Made by a program: the position numbers and the translations under genes. DNA of 64,000 nt from Firm-04 sp946413695. Lineage in GTDB: Bacteria > Bacillota > Clostridia > Oscillospirales > Ruminococcaceae. The DNA lies in assembly GCA_946413695.1 (NCBI GenBank), contig CAMKLV010000002.1, forward strand, positions 1 to 64,000. Direction: 5' to 3'. The notes under the pieces were generated by a model. That model had not been told where the DNA came from and did not search any database. It saw only the letters and a list, made by a program, of their open reading frames with translations. Within the stretch, counting starts at the first letter, position 1, and every line of letters starts with the position of its first letter. Shown here one piece after another: positions 22,901-31,688 of the stretch.

Positions 22901-23983
22901 ATGAAAGAATTTCGAGTCGGCATCATCGGTGCAACTGGCATGGTCGGTCAGCGTTTTGCGCTGCTGCTTGCGGATCATCCATGGTTCAAGGTAACTGTGA
23001 TGGCAGCATCTTCCCGCTCTGCAGGCAAGACCTACCGTGAAGCAGTCGGTGCAAGATGGGCATTCAAGGATCAGCCGATGCCGGAAAAGTTCGCAGACCT
23101 CGTCATCTATGATGCAGGCGCAGATATCGAGAAGATCGCTTCTCAGGTTGATTTCTGCTTCTGCGCAGTTGACATGAAGAAGGATGCGCTCCGCGCTCTC
23201 GAGGAGGCTTACGCAAAGGCAGAATGCCCGATCGTCTCCAACAACTCCGCACACCGCTTCACCGCTGATGTCCCGATGATCATTCCGGAGCTCAACCCCG
23301 AGCACCTCGAGATCATCGAAGCACAGAAGAAGCGCCTCGGCACAAAGCGCGGCTTCATCGCAGTCAAGTCCAACTGCTCCATCCAGAGCTATGTTCCGGC
23401 TCTGCACCCGCTGCGCAAGTTCGGCATCAAGCAGGTTCTCGCCTGCACCTATCAGGCAATCTCCGGTGCCGGCAAGACCTTTGAGCGCTGGCCGGAAATG
23501 GTTGACAACCTGATCCCGTATATCGGCGGCGAGGAGGAGAAATCCGAGCAGGAGCCGCTCAAGATCTGGGGTACCATCGAGAACGGCGAGATCGTCAAGG
23601 CTAAGAGCCCGCTGATCACCACGCAGTGCCTCCGCGTTCCGGTTTCGGACGGTCACACGGCTGCTGTTTTCGTCAAGTTCGAGAACAAGCCGACTGAGGA
23701 GGAGATCAAGGCTGCATGGGCAGAGTACAAGGGCATCCCGCAGGAGCTTGAGCTGCCGCACGCACCCAAGCAGTTCCTCAACTATTTCGAGGAGCCGGAT
23801 CGTCCGCAGGCAAAGATCGACAGAAACCTCGAGGGCGGCATGGCAATCTCCATCGGCAGACTGCGCGAGGATACGCTCTTTGATTACAAGTTCGTCTGCC
23901 TCTCCCACAACACGCTGCGCGGCGCAGCAGGCGGTGCGGTTGAGCTCGCAGAGCTGCTCGCAGCAAAGGGTTACTTTGACTGA
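22901..23983 (+). CDS. asd: Aspartate-semialdehyde dehydrogenase
   Basis: The start is ATG 22901, after GGAGG. The 360-residue enzyme has the NADP-binding N-terminus VGIIGATGMVGQRFALLL and the catalytic cysteine in VKSNCSIQSYVPAL. NSAHRFTADVPMIIPELNPEHL and the histidine region CLRVPVSDGHTAAVFVK place it in the archaeal/fungal-type Asd family rather than the E. coli type. It reduces aspartyl phosphate to aspartate semialdehyde, the branch point to lysine, threonine and methionine. It is the first gene of the L-box operon. Confidence 0.93.
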   Translation: MKEFRVGIIGATGMVGQRFALLLADHPWFKVTVMAASSRSAGKTYREAVGARWAFKDQPMPEKFADLVIYDAGADIEKIASQVDFCFCAVDMKKDALRALEEAYAKAECPIVSNNSAHRFTADVPMIIPELNPEHLEIIEAQKKRLGTKRGFIAVKSNCSIQSYVPALHPLRKFGIKQVLACTYQAISGAGKTFERWPEMVDNLIPYIGGEEEKSEQEPLKIWGTIENGEIVKAKSPLITTQCLRVPVSDGHTAAVFVKFENKPTEEEIKAAWAEYKGIPQELELPHAPKQFLNYFEEPDRPQAKIDRNLEGGMAISIGRLREDTLFDYKFVCLSHNTLRGAAGGAVELAELLAAKGYFD

Positions 23984-24015
23984 TTCACACAAAATCCGGA
24001 TAAGGGGGTGCTGAT

Positions 24016-24618
24016 ATGCGGCATGTGTTCGTCTGCCCGATGAACGATACAATTGAGATCGCGGGCATCGAAGTCTACAGTGATCTCAAGATCTACGGCG
24101 GCATCTCGTTTGATACCTACGAACCGCAGGAGGCACCCGTTTACCCGTTTGTTCCGGCATATTTTCAGGATTACAACCATCAGCGCGGACCGCTCCGCAG
24201 CTTTCTGCGCGAGCACACCTACGGTCTGAAGCCGCGGAACTATCTGCTGGCGCTGCACGATGATGCGACCGACCTCGAAGCACATGCGCTCAGTGAGCTG
24301 CTGATCGCATGCGGCGCAAAGGAAACGCTGATGGAATACCGTGCATTCCTGCTCTCCCCCGCGGAGCGCTTCATCGCGGTGACCGGTTCCAAGCGCGCGG
24401 TCACGGTGACAATGGTGCTCGGCGATCAGGATGACACCGAGCGCATGTTCATTCCGGTGAACGAGGCAGGCTTTGATGCGGTCATGGATGCGATCCATAC
24501 GCTTGATCCCGATGATGCGTTGCCGGTCTACCGGTTCGGCGTCGGCGAGGAGCTGCAGAGCATCGGCAAGCCGGTGCATCCGGGTGATCTTGTCCGGAAC
24601 TTTGTCAAAATGCTTTGA
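24016..24618 (+). CDS. Unknown protein in the lysine operon (first)
   Basis: I do not recognise this 200-residue protein. It starts MRHVFVCPMNDTIEIAGIEV after GGGGG, has no signal peptide, membrane helix or cysteine motif, and looks globular alpha/beta. Noticeable stretches are YFQDYNHQRGPLRSFLREH, ALHDDATDLEAHALSELLIACGAKE and the end GKPVHPGDLVRNFVKML. It lies 32 bases after asd and before another unknown gene and dapA, all on one strand under the lysine riboswitch, so it should be made when lysine is scarce. A metabolic, regulatory or transport-accessory role for lysine synthesis is an inference from position only. Confidence 0.8.
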   Translation: MRHVFVCPMNDTIEIAGIEVYSDLKIYGGISFDTYEPQEAPVYPFVPAYFQDYNHQRGPLRSFLREHTYGLKPRNYLLALHDDATDLEAHALSELLIACGAKETLMEYRAFLLSPAERFIAVTGSKRAVTVTMVLGDQDDTERMFIPVNEAGFDAVMDAIHTLDPDDALPVYRFGVGEELQSIGKPVHPGDLVRNFVKML

Positions 24619-24638
24619 ATATACTAGGAGCGAGAGCC

Positions 24639-25031
24639 ATGATTCTGAGTGAAAGCCTGATCCGCGTCAGTACCGACGGAACCCCTGCGCAGATTCCGGT
24701 CACAGCGGGCAGCGTGACGCATGCAATGCTTGCCGATCTGCTGCACACCGATGTCACCGAGCGCCTGCGGGTTTCGGTCAATCCCCTGCCGGATGCAGAC
24801 GGCGCCGTGCTGTGCTTCTTCATTGATGCGCGCGGCGGCGACCGTCAGCTTGCTGCGAATCCGCTCGGCACCTGTCTCTATCACACCGGATGTCCGATCT
24901 ACGGCGACCTGATCTTCGCACTCTGCGAACAGGACAGCGATTCCGCCGCGGTCTCCGGATTTGACAGAACGCAGTCTGAACAGCTCCGTGCATGGCTTGA
25001 AACGGATTTTGCTGCGTTTCTGCATGAATAA
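24639..25031 (+). CDS. Unknown protein in the lysine operon (second)
   Basis: Start at ATG 24639, 8 bases after AGGAG; the frame upstream begins inside the preceding gene. The 130-residue product is unrecognised. It reads MILSESLIRVSTDGTPAQIP, includes NPLGTCLYHTGCPIYGDLIFALCEQD (two cysteines near a PIYGD turn) and ends DFAAFLHE. No membrane segment. It sits 20 bases after the previous unknown gene and 25 before dapA, and is in the L-box transcript. Confidence 0.75.
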   Translation: MILSESLIRVSTDGTPAQIPVTAGSVTHAMLADLLHTDVTERLRVSVNPLPDADGAVLCFFIDARGGDRQLAANPLGTCLYHTGCPIYGDLIFALCEQDSDSAAVSGFDRTQSEQLRAWLETDFAAFLHE

Positions 25032-25056
25032 ACTGATTACGAAAGGATGATATAGA

Positions 25057-25947
25057 ATGAAGCCTGTGATTTTTACCGGTGCAGCTGTTGCACTCGTGAC
25101 ACCGTTCAACGCGGACGGCACCGTCAACTATGATGAATTTGCAAGACTGATCGACTTCCAGATCGAGAACGGCACCGATGCGCTCGTCATTGCCGGAACA
25201 ACCGGCGAAAGCTCAACCCTTTCCGAGCAGGAGCACATCGACGTCATCAGGTTTGCCGTTGAGCACACAAAGCACCGCGTCCCGATCATCGCCGGAACGG
25301 GCAGCAACGCAACCGAAACCGCTGTGATGCTCTCCAAGGAGGCGGAGGCAGCAGGCGCAGATGCACTTCTGCTCGTCACACCGTACTATAACAAGACCTC
25401 CCAGCGCGGTCTGTATGTCCACTACAAGACGATCGCGGACAGCGTCAAGCTGCCGATCATCCTCTACAATGTACCGTCCCGCACGGGTCTCGGCATTGAT
25501 GTGGAGACCGCTGCAAAGCTCGCGGAGATCGACAATATCGTTGCAATGAAGGATGCTGTCGGCAACATCACCTATACCGCAAACCTGATCGAGCGCTGCG
25601 GCGACAAGCTCGCTGTCTACAGCGGCAATGACGATCAGATCGTTCCGATGATGAGCCTCGGCGCAAAGGGCGTTATCTCGGTGCTCTCGAATGTTGCACC
25701 GAAGGAAACGCATGACATGTGCGCGGCTGCGCTCGCCGGCGATTACAAGACCGCTGCGGCGCTCCAGCTGAAGTATCTCAAGCTGATCCACGCGCTGTTC
25801 ATCGAGACCAACCCGATTCCGGTCAAGGAGGCTGTCAACCAGATGGGCTTCGCTGCCGGTGCATGTCGCCTGCCGCTCTACGAAATGGCGGATGAGACGA
25901 AGGCTGTCCTTGTCGCTGAGATGAAGAAGCAGGGTCTGCTCAAGTAA
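25057..25947 (+). CDS. dapA: 4-hydroxy-tetrahydrodipicolinate synthase
   Basis: A full-length 296-residue class I aldolase. Visible marks are the entry GAAVALVTPFNADGTVN, the GTTGESSTL loop, the catalytic tyrosine in LYNVPSRTG and the Schiff-base lysine in NIVAMKDAVGN. It condenses aspartate semialdehyde with pyruvate to open the lysine branch. It may additionally be inhibited by lysine at the enzyme level, as in related DapA proteins. AAGGA precedes the ATG. Confidence 0.95.
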   Translation: MKPVIFTGAAVALVTPFNADGTVNYDEFARLIDFQIENGTDALVIAGTTGESSTLSEQEHIDVIRFAVEHTKHRVPIIAGTGSNATETAVMLSKEAEAAGADALLLVTPYYNKTSQRGLYVHYKTIADSVKLPIILYNVPSRTGLGIDVETAAKLAEIDNIVAMKDAVGNITYTANLIERCGDKLAVYSGNDDQIVPMMSLGAKGVISVLSNVAPKETHDMCAAALAGDYKTAAALQLKYLKLIHALFIETNPIPVKEAVNQMGFAAGACRLPLYEMADETKAVLVAEMKKQGLLK

Positions 25948-25953
25948 AAATCA

Positions 25954-25990
25954 GCAATGCCGTCTGGAGCAGGTATTCAGACGGCATTGC
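25954..25990 (+). other. Long perfect hairpin between dapA and dapB
   Basis: GCAATGCCGTCTG (25954-25966) pairs perfectly with CAGACGGCATTGC (25978-25990) around an 11-base loop. No T run follows, so it is not a standard terminator. It may protect the dapA 3' end or tune dapB expression. Confidence 0.7.
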
Positions 25991-26019
25991 AGTATTATCA
26001 CATGAAAGGAATGAAAAAC

Positions 26020-26778
26020 ATGATACGAATTGCAATCAGCGGAATCTGCGGACACATGGGCAGAAATGTCTATGCGGCGGTTTCCGAGCGCGAGGGCTGC
26101 GAAGTCTGTTGCGGCATTGATATCGGGGACGGCTCCGCATTTCCGGTTCCGGTTTACAAGACCCCTGCCGAGATGCAGGAAAAGCCCGATGTCATCATCG
26201 ACTACAGCCACCCGAGCACACTGGACGGTCTGCTCGCCTATGCACAGGCAACCGGTACACCGGTTGTGCTGGCAACCACCGGCTATTCCGATGCACAGCT
26301 CGCTCAGATTCAGGCGGCATCCGCAAATGTCGCGCTGTTCTCCTCGTTCAATATGTCGATCGGCATTCAGCTCCTGATCGCGCTCTCGAAGAAGGCGGCG
26401 GCGGTGCTCGGCAATCAGTTTGATGTCGAGATCATCGAGAAGCATCACAACCAGAAGATCGACGCGCCCTCCGGCACTGCACTGATGCTCGCAAACGCGC
26501 TCTGCGAAGAATATGAGCCGAAAAAGCATCCGGTCTATGACCGCCACAGCGTCCGCAAAAAGCGTGAGATCACCGAGATCGGCATGCATTCGATCCGCGG
26601 CGGCACAATCGTCGGTGAGCATGAGGTGCTGTTCGCAGGTCCGGATGAGTGCATCTCCCTCAAGCATACGGCATCCTCCAAGCGCGTGTTCGCAGAGGGC
26701 TCCGTGAATGCTGCACTTTTCCTCGTCGGCAAAAAGCCGATGCTCTACGATATGACACATATGCTTGACGAGGCGTAA
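26020..26778 (+). CDS. dapB: 4-hydroxy-tetrahydrodipicolinate reductase
   Basis: The start is ATG 26020 (MIRIAISGICGHMGRNV), giving 252 residues; an ATG nine bases earlier (MKNMIRI) is directly next to the AAGGA and less likely. The Rossmann motif GICGHMGR binds NAD(P)H, and EIIEKHHNQKIDAPSGTAL holds the catalytic His and Lys. It reduces the DapA product to tetrahydrodipicolinate. Last gene of the L-box operon, with a terminator after it. Confidence 0.95.
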   Translation: MIRIAISGICGHMGRNVYAAVSEREGCEVCCGIDIGDGSAFPVPVYKTPAEMQEKPDVIIDYSHPSTLDGLLAYAQATGTPVVLATTGYSDAQLAQIQAASANVALFSSFNMSIGIQLLIALSKKAAAVLGNQFDVEIIEKHHNQKIDAPSGTALMLANALCEEYEPKKHPVYDRHSVRKKREITEIGMHSIRGGTIVGEHEVLFAGPDECISLKHTASSKRVFAEGSVNAALFLVGKKPMLYDMTHMLDEA

Positions 26779-26796
26779 ATACATAAATGGATATGA

Positions 26797-26838
26797 AAAG
26801 CCGCTCAATTTGCATCACGCAGAATTGAGCGGCTTTCT
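26797..26838. terminator. Bidirectional terminator after dapB
   Basis: AAAGCCGCTCAATT (26797-26810) pairs perfectly with AATTGAGCGGCTTT (26823-26836), followed by CTTTT; the leftward side also ends TTTTC. It ends the dap operon and the minus-strand deaminase gene. Confidence 0.85.
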
Positions 26839-26849
26839 TTTGCCGTTTA

Positions 26850-28118
26850 TCACTTTGTCAGGCGGTCGATGCGGCTCCTTGTATCCGCAAGAACCTCCTC
26901 CGGCGAGACACCGATGAAGTATTCGCCGTTTTCATAGAGAATCTTTCCGGCACACATGGTCAGCATGACATTCGCACGGTCGCCGTTGAGCACAAGGCTC
27001 TCGGGGATGTGGTGCGTCGGCTGGAGATTCGGCGCCTGCAGATCAATCTCGATGAGATCCGCCTGCTTGCCGACTGCCAGAACATCGCAGTCATCAAGCC
27101 CCATTGCGCGCGCAGAACCGACAGTCGCCGCGCGGAGCATCGCCGCTGCCGGAATCGCTGCCGCATCCATATGACGGAGCTTCTGCAGCACCGCACCGAG
27201 GTACATCTCACGGAACATGTCAAGCGCATTGTTCGACGCAGCGCCGTCCGTACCGAGAGCGAGATTGACGCCTTCGTTCAGTGCCTCTTTCAGCGGCGCG
27301 ATGCCGCTTGCGAGCTTCGCATTCGAGGCAGGGCACGAGACCATCCACAAACCGTTGCGTTTGAACACGGCGCGATCCGCTTCATCAAACCAGACGCCGT
27401 GGAATCCGCCGCCGCCGTATTCCCAGAGCCCGATCGACTCGAAATACTGCGCGGGCGATGCGCCGTGCCGCTCGATGCACTCGCGCTGCTCCTTTTCCGT
27501 CTCACTGATATGCGTGTAGACAGGCTGCTTTTCGGCATGTGCAAGCTCTGCGACGCCGCGGTGAAGGCTCTCATCACTGGTGTATTCCGCGTGGAAGCCG
27601 AGCCGGTAGCCGATGCGCGGGTGGATGTTGCGGAACTTCTGAAACTGATCGTTCAGGCGCTCGACATCCTTTGCAGAGCCGTTGATGCTGCCGCAGAGAA
27701 TGCCGCGCATGCCGCATTCAATCGCCGCCTGCACCGTGCTGTCCGGATAGAAATACATATCGAAAAACGCCGTTGTGCCGGATGCGATATACTCGAGATT
27801 TGCAAGGCGGTCAAACGCATAGACATCCTCGGCGGTCAGTCTGTCCTCATAGGGAAAGACCTTCTCAAAGAGCCATGTCTGCAGCGGAACATCCTCTGCA
27901 AAGGAGCGCAGGAACGTCATTGCCGAATGTGTATGTGCGTTTTTGAAGCTCGGCATCAGCAGATTGCCTTTGACGTCGATCTCGCGCTCAAACGCGGGCA
28001 GCTCCGCGGGCGTTTTGCCGATATAGCTGATCTTGTCGCCGTCCGTCCAGAGTTCCCCCTGCTGCACGGCGCAGTCCTCAGCCATTGTCATGATATTTGC
28101 ATTGTAAAACCGGATCAT
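26850..28118 (-). CDS. mtaD: 5-methylthioadenosine/S-adenosylhomocysteine deaminase
   Basis: A 422-residue amidohydrolase with the metal sites NAHTHSAM (HxH), GFHAEY, THISET and GTDGAASNN, in the order of the MtaD/SAH deaminase family. It deaminates MTA, SAH or adenosine. Its neighbours are a purine nucleoside phosphorylase and SAH hydrolase on the same strand, which strongly supports this substrate range over guanine or atrazine-type deaminases. AAAGGA precedes the ATG. It is separated from the upstream gene by a repeat-bearing gap of about 140 bases, so it may have its own transcript. Confidence 0.85.
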   Translation of the reverse strand: MIRFYNANIMTMAEDCAVQQGELWTDGDKISYIGKTPAELPAFEREIDVKGNLLMPSFKNAHTHSAMTFLRSFAEDVPLQTWLFEKVFPYEDRLTAEDVYAFDRLANLEYIASGTTAFFDMYFYPDSTVQAAIECGMRGILCGSINGSAKDVERLNDQFQKFRNIHPRIGYRLGFHAEYTSDESLHRGVAELAHAEKQPVYTHISETEKEQRECIERHGASPAQYFESIGLWEYGGGGFHGVWFDEADRAVFKRNGLWMVSCPASNAKLASGIAPLKEALNEGVNLALGTDGAASNNALDMFREMYLGAVLQKLRHMDAAAIPAAAMLRAATVGSARAMGLDDCDVLAVGKQADLIEIDLQAPNLQPTHHIPESLVLNGDRANVMLTMCAGKILYENGEYFIGVSPEEVLADTRSRIDRLTK

Positions 28119-28157
28119 TTTCTTTCCTTTCTAAGGGATCACTGATTAAAGTGTCTC

Positions 28158-28250
28158 CGGCGGGGTATGGGGCACAGTTTGCGCAGCAATCCTGCAAAGC
28201 CCACATTTCAACCCCATCGAAGATACCGATTTACTCAGAGTTTTCCGAAT
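28158..28250. repeat. Dispersed repeat copy upstream of mtaD
   Basis: GGCGGGGTATGGGG (28159-28172) is the inverse of the sequence at about 12633. TGGGGCACAGTTTGCGCAGC and the following three bases (28168-28190) match 20105-20127 with one mismatch, and weaker similarity (AATCCTGCAAAG, TTTCAACCCCATCG) continues for 40 bases. No coding function seen. Confidence 0.65.
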
Positions 28251-28260
28251 TGTTGAAGCG

Positions 28261-28869
28261 TTATCCCTGCTGACCGCCTGCCTGCCGCAGCGCATCCTGC
28301 ATGGATTCGACGGCAATCTGGATATTCGCGATCTCCTCGGCAGAGCTGGTAAAGGCGGCAGTCCCCTGCATCGTGAGATAGGAGCCGTAATAATCGAGCA
28401 GCTGCTGCCCGTGCGCCAGAATCTTCATGATCTGCGCATTCCCGTATTCGCGGTAAACGGGGTCGCTGATGCGGTCATACTGGAAAAAGCTGATCAGCTG
28501 CAGAAACTGCGTCATGATGCCGTAAAAGACCTGCTCCATCTGATCATAGAGCGAATCGGCGCGCTGGGCTTTCTCGAGTTTCCTGCGCATCGCCTGCCGC
28601 TCGTGAAAAATATTGATCTCGCGGACGGCATTCTGCAGCCAGTTTTTGACCGTCTCCCCGAAAATGCCGAGCGAAAACGTCCGCGCGGAATCGGAGACGA
28701 ATGTATATTCCTTCGAGAGGATATAGCGCCGGAAGTCCGAATCCATGCCGTTGTTTTTCAGCAGGTCAACCGTCAGGGCATAGTTCACCTTTGTGTGGCT
28801 GCGCAGATGCCGTTTCTCCCAGTGCTCGATCTGCCGGAGCGTTTTTTCTCCCCTGCCGTTTTTGCCCAT
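28261..28869 (-). CDS. Unknown helical protein in the SAH recycling operon
   Basis: I do not recognise it. The 202-residue product starts MGKNGRGEKTLRQIEHWEKR after AAGGA and is mainly helical, with no membrane segment. Residues about 85-115 (AVREINIFHERQAMRRKLEK) form a charged, coiled-coil-like helix; a hydrophobic helix follows (FYGIMTQFLQLISFFQYD). It lies 27 bases after the purine nucleoside phosphorylase gene. Function unknown. Confidence 0.7.
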   Translation of the reverse strand: MGKNGRGEKTLRQIEHWEKRHLRSHTKVNYALTVDLLKNNGMDSDFRRYILSKEYTFVSDSARTFSLGIFGETVKNWLQNAVREINIFHERQAMRRKLEKAQRADSLYDQMEQVFYGIMTQFLQLISFFQYDRISDPVYREYGNAQIMKILAHGQQLLDYYGSYLTMQGTAAFTSSAEEIANIQIAVESMQDALRQAGGQQG

Positions 28870-28896
28870 AGATGCGTCTTCCTTTCGCGTTTGCTG

Positions 28897-29727
28897 TCAG
28901 ATGGTCCTGCCGATCTCCTCGATCGCCTGCCGGACAAGCTGCTCGAACTGCGGTGCAGCCTTGTCGCCCGCCTCCTTGACCTCCTCATGTGTCAGCGGAT
29001 GCGGCGAGATGCCTGCCGCGAGATTGCTGATGCACGATACGCCGCAGATTTCCATGCCGCAGTGCCGTGCCGCAATCGCTTCGATCGCCGTGCTCATGCC
29101 GACTGCATCCGCGCCGAGCAGCCGGAACATCCGGATTTCTGCCGGTGACTCATATGCAGGGCCAGCCGTCTGAACATAGACGCCCTCTTTCAGCGGAATC
29201 ATCGAATTGATTGCAATTCTCCGGATAATCTGATTGATCCGCTTGCTGTAGATTGCGCTCATATCAGGGAACCGGACACCCAGCTCACTGAGATTCTGAC
29301 CGCGCAGCGGCGAGGGTACAAAGCTCGAAATCTGATCGGTGATCAGCATGAATTCGCCCGCTTGCATACCCGCCTGAATGCCGCCTGCCGCATTCGTCAG
29401 AAAGAGCACCTTTGCGCCGAGCAGATGCAGCAGCCGGACCGGCAGAACAGCCTCCTGCGGCGTATAACCCTCATACATATGCACTCTGCCCTGCATCACC
29501 GCAACCGGCACGCCGTCGCAGTAGCCAAAGACAAAGCGTCCGGCATGGCCTGCGACCGTTGAGACCGGAAAGTTCGGGATATCCGCATAGGCAAGCGTCT
29601 CTTTGACGTCAATCTTATCCGCAAAGCCGCCGAGACCCGAGCCGAGAATCAGCGCGATCTTCGGTTTGAAGCTGATGCGCTCTTTTACAAAATCATAGCA
29701 TGCTGTAAGCTGTTCCTGTACCGTCAT
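28897..29727 (-). CDS. Purine nucleoside phosphorylase
   Basis: A 276-residue trimeric-type PNP. Visible marks are the phosphate loop ALILGSGLGGFAD, VAGHAGRFVFG, the substrate segment TNAAGGIQ, the base-binding AGPAYESPAEIRMF and GADAVGMSTAIEAIAA. It splits inosine or guanosine to the base and ribose-1-phosphate and would process the nucleoside from SAH/MTA deamination. The start overlaps the stop of the coiled-coil gene by four bases. Confidence 0.92.
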   Translation of the reverse strand: MTVQEQLTACYDFVKERISFKPKIALILGSGLGGFADKIDVKETLAYADIPNFPVSTVAGHAGRFVFGYCDGVPVAVMQGRVHMYEGYTPQEAVLPVRLLHLLGAKVLFLTNAAGGIQAGMQAGEFMLITDQISSFVPSPLRGQNLSELGVRFPDMSAIYSKRINQIIRRIAINSMIPLKEGVYVQTAGPAYESPAEIRMFRLLGADAVGMSTAIEAIAARHCGMEICGVSCISNLAAGISPHPLTHEEVKEAGDKAAPQFEQLVRQAIEEIGRTI

Positions 29728-30323
29728 ACGTGCGGCACCTCCTTATCGTCACCTGTCTGAATCACCGGCTCCGGATTCTCCACCGGAACATCCGGATGCT
29801 CGATGATCTGCGCTTCGGGATTTTCAAATACGGAGACCTCGGGCTTTTCAAAAGTCCCCTCCGGATTTTCCGGCACTGCATGGAGCTGCTCCGGCACTGC
29901 CTCGGGCTTCTCATAGACAGCGTCACGCTGCTGCAGTCCCTTTTCGACCTGCTCGATGCTCTCCGTCAGCCTGCGCTGGAGACGGTCGCCGTGATAGCCG
30001 ATCAGATTGATGCTGCGCTCCATTGTGTGCTGCAGGGCATCAGCGGTCTCATTCAGCTTTGCAATGACGGCGTCATTCGTTGTATCCGGCGAGAGATAGG
30101 CGCCGATCTGCCGCTCCATCGCGCTGATCTGGCTGCCCATTGTGTCAAGACTTTCGGTCAGCAGCTTGAGCTGTGCCGTCTGCATGTTGGCAAGTGTATC
30201 GGATGTGTCATTCAGCTTTTTGACCATGTACGCGGAATACCGCTCGACCTTGCCGTCCAGCGCGTCGAGTTTCTGATCCATTTTGGTCAGGAAATCCGCA
30301 AGGGCATTTGCTGCTTCGCTCAT
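29724..30323 (-). CDS. Coiled-coil protein with Pro/Glu-rich tail
   Basis: I do not recognise the family. The 199-residue product is helical and coiled-coil-like over residues about 1-130 (MDQKLDALDGKVERYSAYMV, LKLLTESLDTMGSQISAME). The tail (about 135-199) carries short repeats of the form EKPE, ENPE and EHPD and is probably disordered. It has no membrane segment. It lies between ahcY and the PNP gene and overlaps the latter, so it belongs to that operon. A scaffold or structural role is conceivable. Confidence 0.7.
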   Translation of the reverse strand: MSEAANALADFLTKMDQKLDALDGKVERYSAYMVKKLNDTSDTLANMQTAQLKLLTESLDTMGSQISAMERQIGAYLSPDTTNDAVIAKLNETADALQHTMERSINLIGYHGDRLQRRLTESIEQVEKGLQQRDAVYEKPEAVPEQLHAVPENPEGTFEKPEVSVFENPEAQIIEHPDVPVENPEPVIQTGDDKEVPHV

Positions 30324-30359
30324 GAAAAAGACCTCCTTTTTATCTGATGCGGTTTGTAT

Positions 30360-31610
30360 TCAGTCTGCGTCAGCGCCGTAAAGATATACGCGCTGTTCTT
30401 CGGTCAGGGTGTCGATTTCGATCTCCATGCTGCTGAGCTTTCTGCGTGCGACCGCTTCATCGACTTCGCGCGGGACATTGTTGAGCACGCTCGCGACATT
30501 CCCGCGGTTCCGGATAAGCCACTCTGCGCTGAGCGCCTGAATCGCAAAACTCATATCCATGATTTCCGCCGGATGACCGTCACCGGCTGCGAGATTGACA
30601 AGGCGTCCCTCGGCAATGACGTAGATCGTCACGCCGTTCGGGAGTGTGTAGCCCATGATGTTATTGCGCGCCTCGAACGATTTGACCGCAAGCTTTCTGA
30701 GCCCTGCCATATCGACCTCGACATCGAAATGTCCGGCATTGCAGAGGATCGCGCCCTCATGCATATTGAGAAAGCTCTTTTCGGTAATGACATGATTGCA
30801 GCCTGTGACTGTGACGAAGAAATCACCTATTTTTGCGGCATCCTCCATCTTCATGACGGTGAAGCCGTCCATGACAGCCTCAATCGCCTTGACCGGATCG
30901 ACCTCTGTCACAATGACCTTTGCGCCGAGTCCCTTTGCACGCATCGCCGCGCCTTTGCCGCACCAGCCGTAGCCCGCGATGACAACGGTCTTGCCCGCGA
31001 CAATCAGATTCGTTGTCCGGTTGATGCCGTCCCAGACGGACTGACCCGTGCCGTAGCGGTTATCAAAGAGATGCTTGCAGTCTGCATCGTTGACCAGCAT
31101 CATCGGGAATTTCAGCTCGCCCGCCTTTGCCATTGCCTTCAGGCGCAGGATGCCGGTGGTGGTCTCCTCGCAGCCGCCGATCACGTTTTCGAGATACTGC
31201 GGATACTCCTTGTGAATCAGCGTCACAAGGTCGCCGCCGTCATCAATGATGAAATGCGGCTGTGCTTCAATCACGCGGCGGGTGTGCGCCTCGTATTCCT
31301 CCGGCGTTGTGCCGTGCCATGCAAAGACGTTCAGTCCGCCGTGTACCAAAGCCGCCGCGACATCATCCTGTGTGGAAAGCGGATTGGAGCCGGTGATATA
31401 CATTTCTGCGCCGCCTGCTGCCATCACGCGGCAGAGATACGCGGTTTTCGCCTCAAGGTGAATCGAAAGTGCAATGCGCTTGCCTGCAAAGGGCTTCGTC
31501 TTTGCAAAGTCCGCCTCAATGCTCCGCAGCAGCGGCATGTTGTTTTTCACCCACTGGATTTTCTGTTCGCCGCTCTCCCAGAGCGACAGGTCACGGATTT
31601 CGCTGTTCAT
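30360..31610 (-). CDS. ahcY: Adenosylhomocysteinase
   Basis: The 416-residue SAH hydrolase has the signature segments LSIHLEAKTAYL, GCEETTTGILRLKAM, the catalytic region VNDADCKHLFDNRYGTGQSV, and the NAD-binding VVIAGYGWCGKGAAMRAKGLGA. It splits S-adenosylhomocysteine into homocysteine and adenosine. The end ...LYGADAD lacks the classic KPxxYRY tail, as is usual for the shorter bacterial and archaeal forms. First metabolic gene of the recycling operon; AAGGAG precedes the ATG. Confidence 0.93.
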   Translation of the reverse strand: MNSEIRDLSLWESGEQKIQWVKNNMPLLRSIEADFAKTKPFAGKRIALSIHLEAKTAYLCRVMAAGGAEMYITGSNPLSTQDDVAAALVHGGLNVFAWHGTTPEEYEAHTRRVIEAQPHFIIDDGGDLVTLIHKEYPQYLENVIGGCEETTTGILRLKAMAKAGELKFPMMLVNDADCKHLFDNRYGTGQSVWDGINRTTNLIVAGKTVVIAGYGWCGKGAAMRAKGLGAKVIVTEVDPVKAIEAVMDGFTVMKMEDAAKIGDFFVTVTGCNHVITEKSFLNMHEGAILCNAGHFDVEVDMAGLRKLAVKSFEARNNIMGYTLPNGVTIYVIAEGRLVNLAAGDGHPAEIMDMSFAIQALSAEWLIRNRGNVASVLNNVPREVDEAVARRKLSSMEIEIDTLTEEQRVYLYGADAD

Positions 31611-31688
31611 AGATCATTGCTCCTTTTCACGGTATTGCAGGCAGATTCGACCGCCTGCGCTGCTGGAATGTTTGTCATATCATGCAGA

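Noticed and set aside
25954..25990. The dapA-dapB hairpin as a terminator
   Set aside because: No T run follows on the plus strand and dapB lies directly downstream without an evident promoter.
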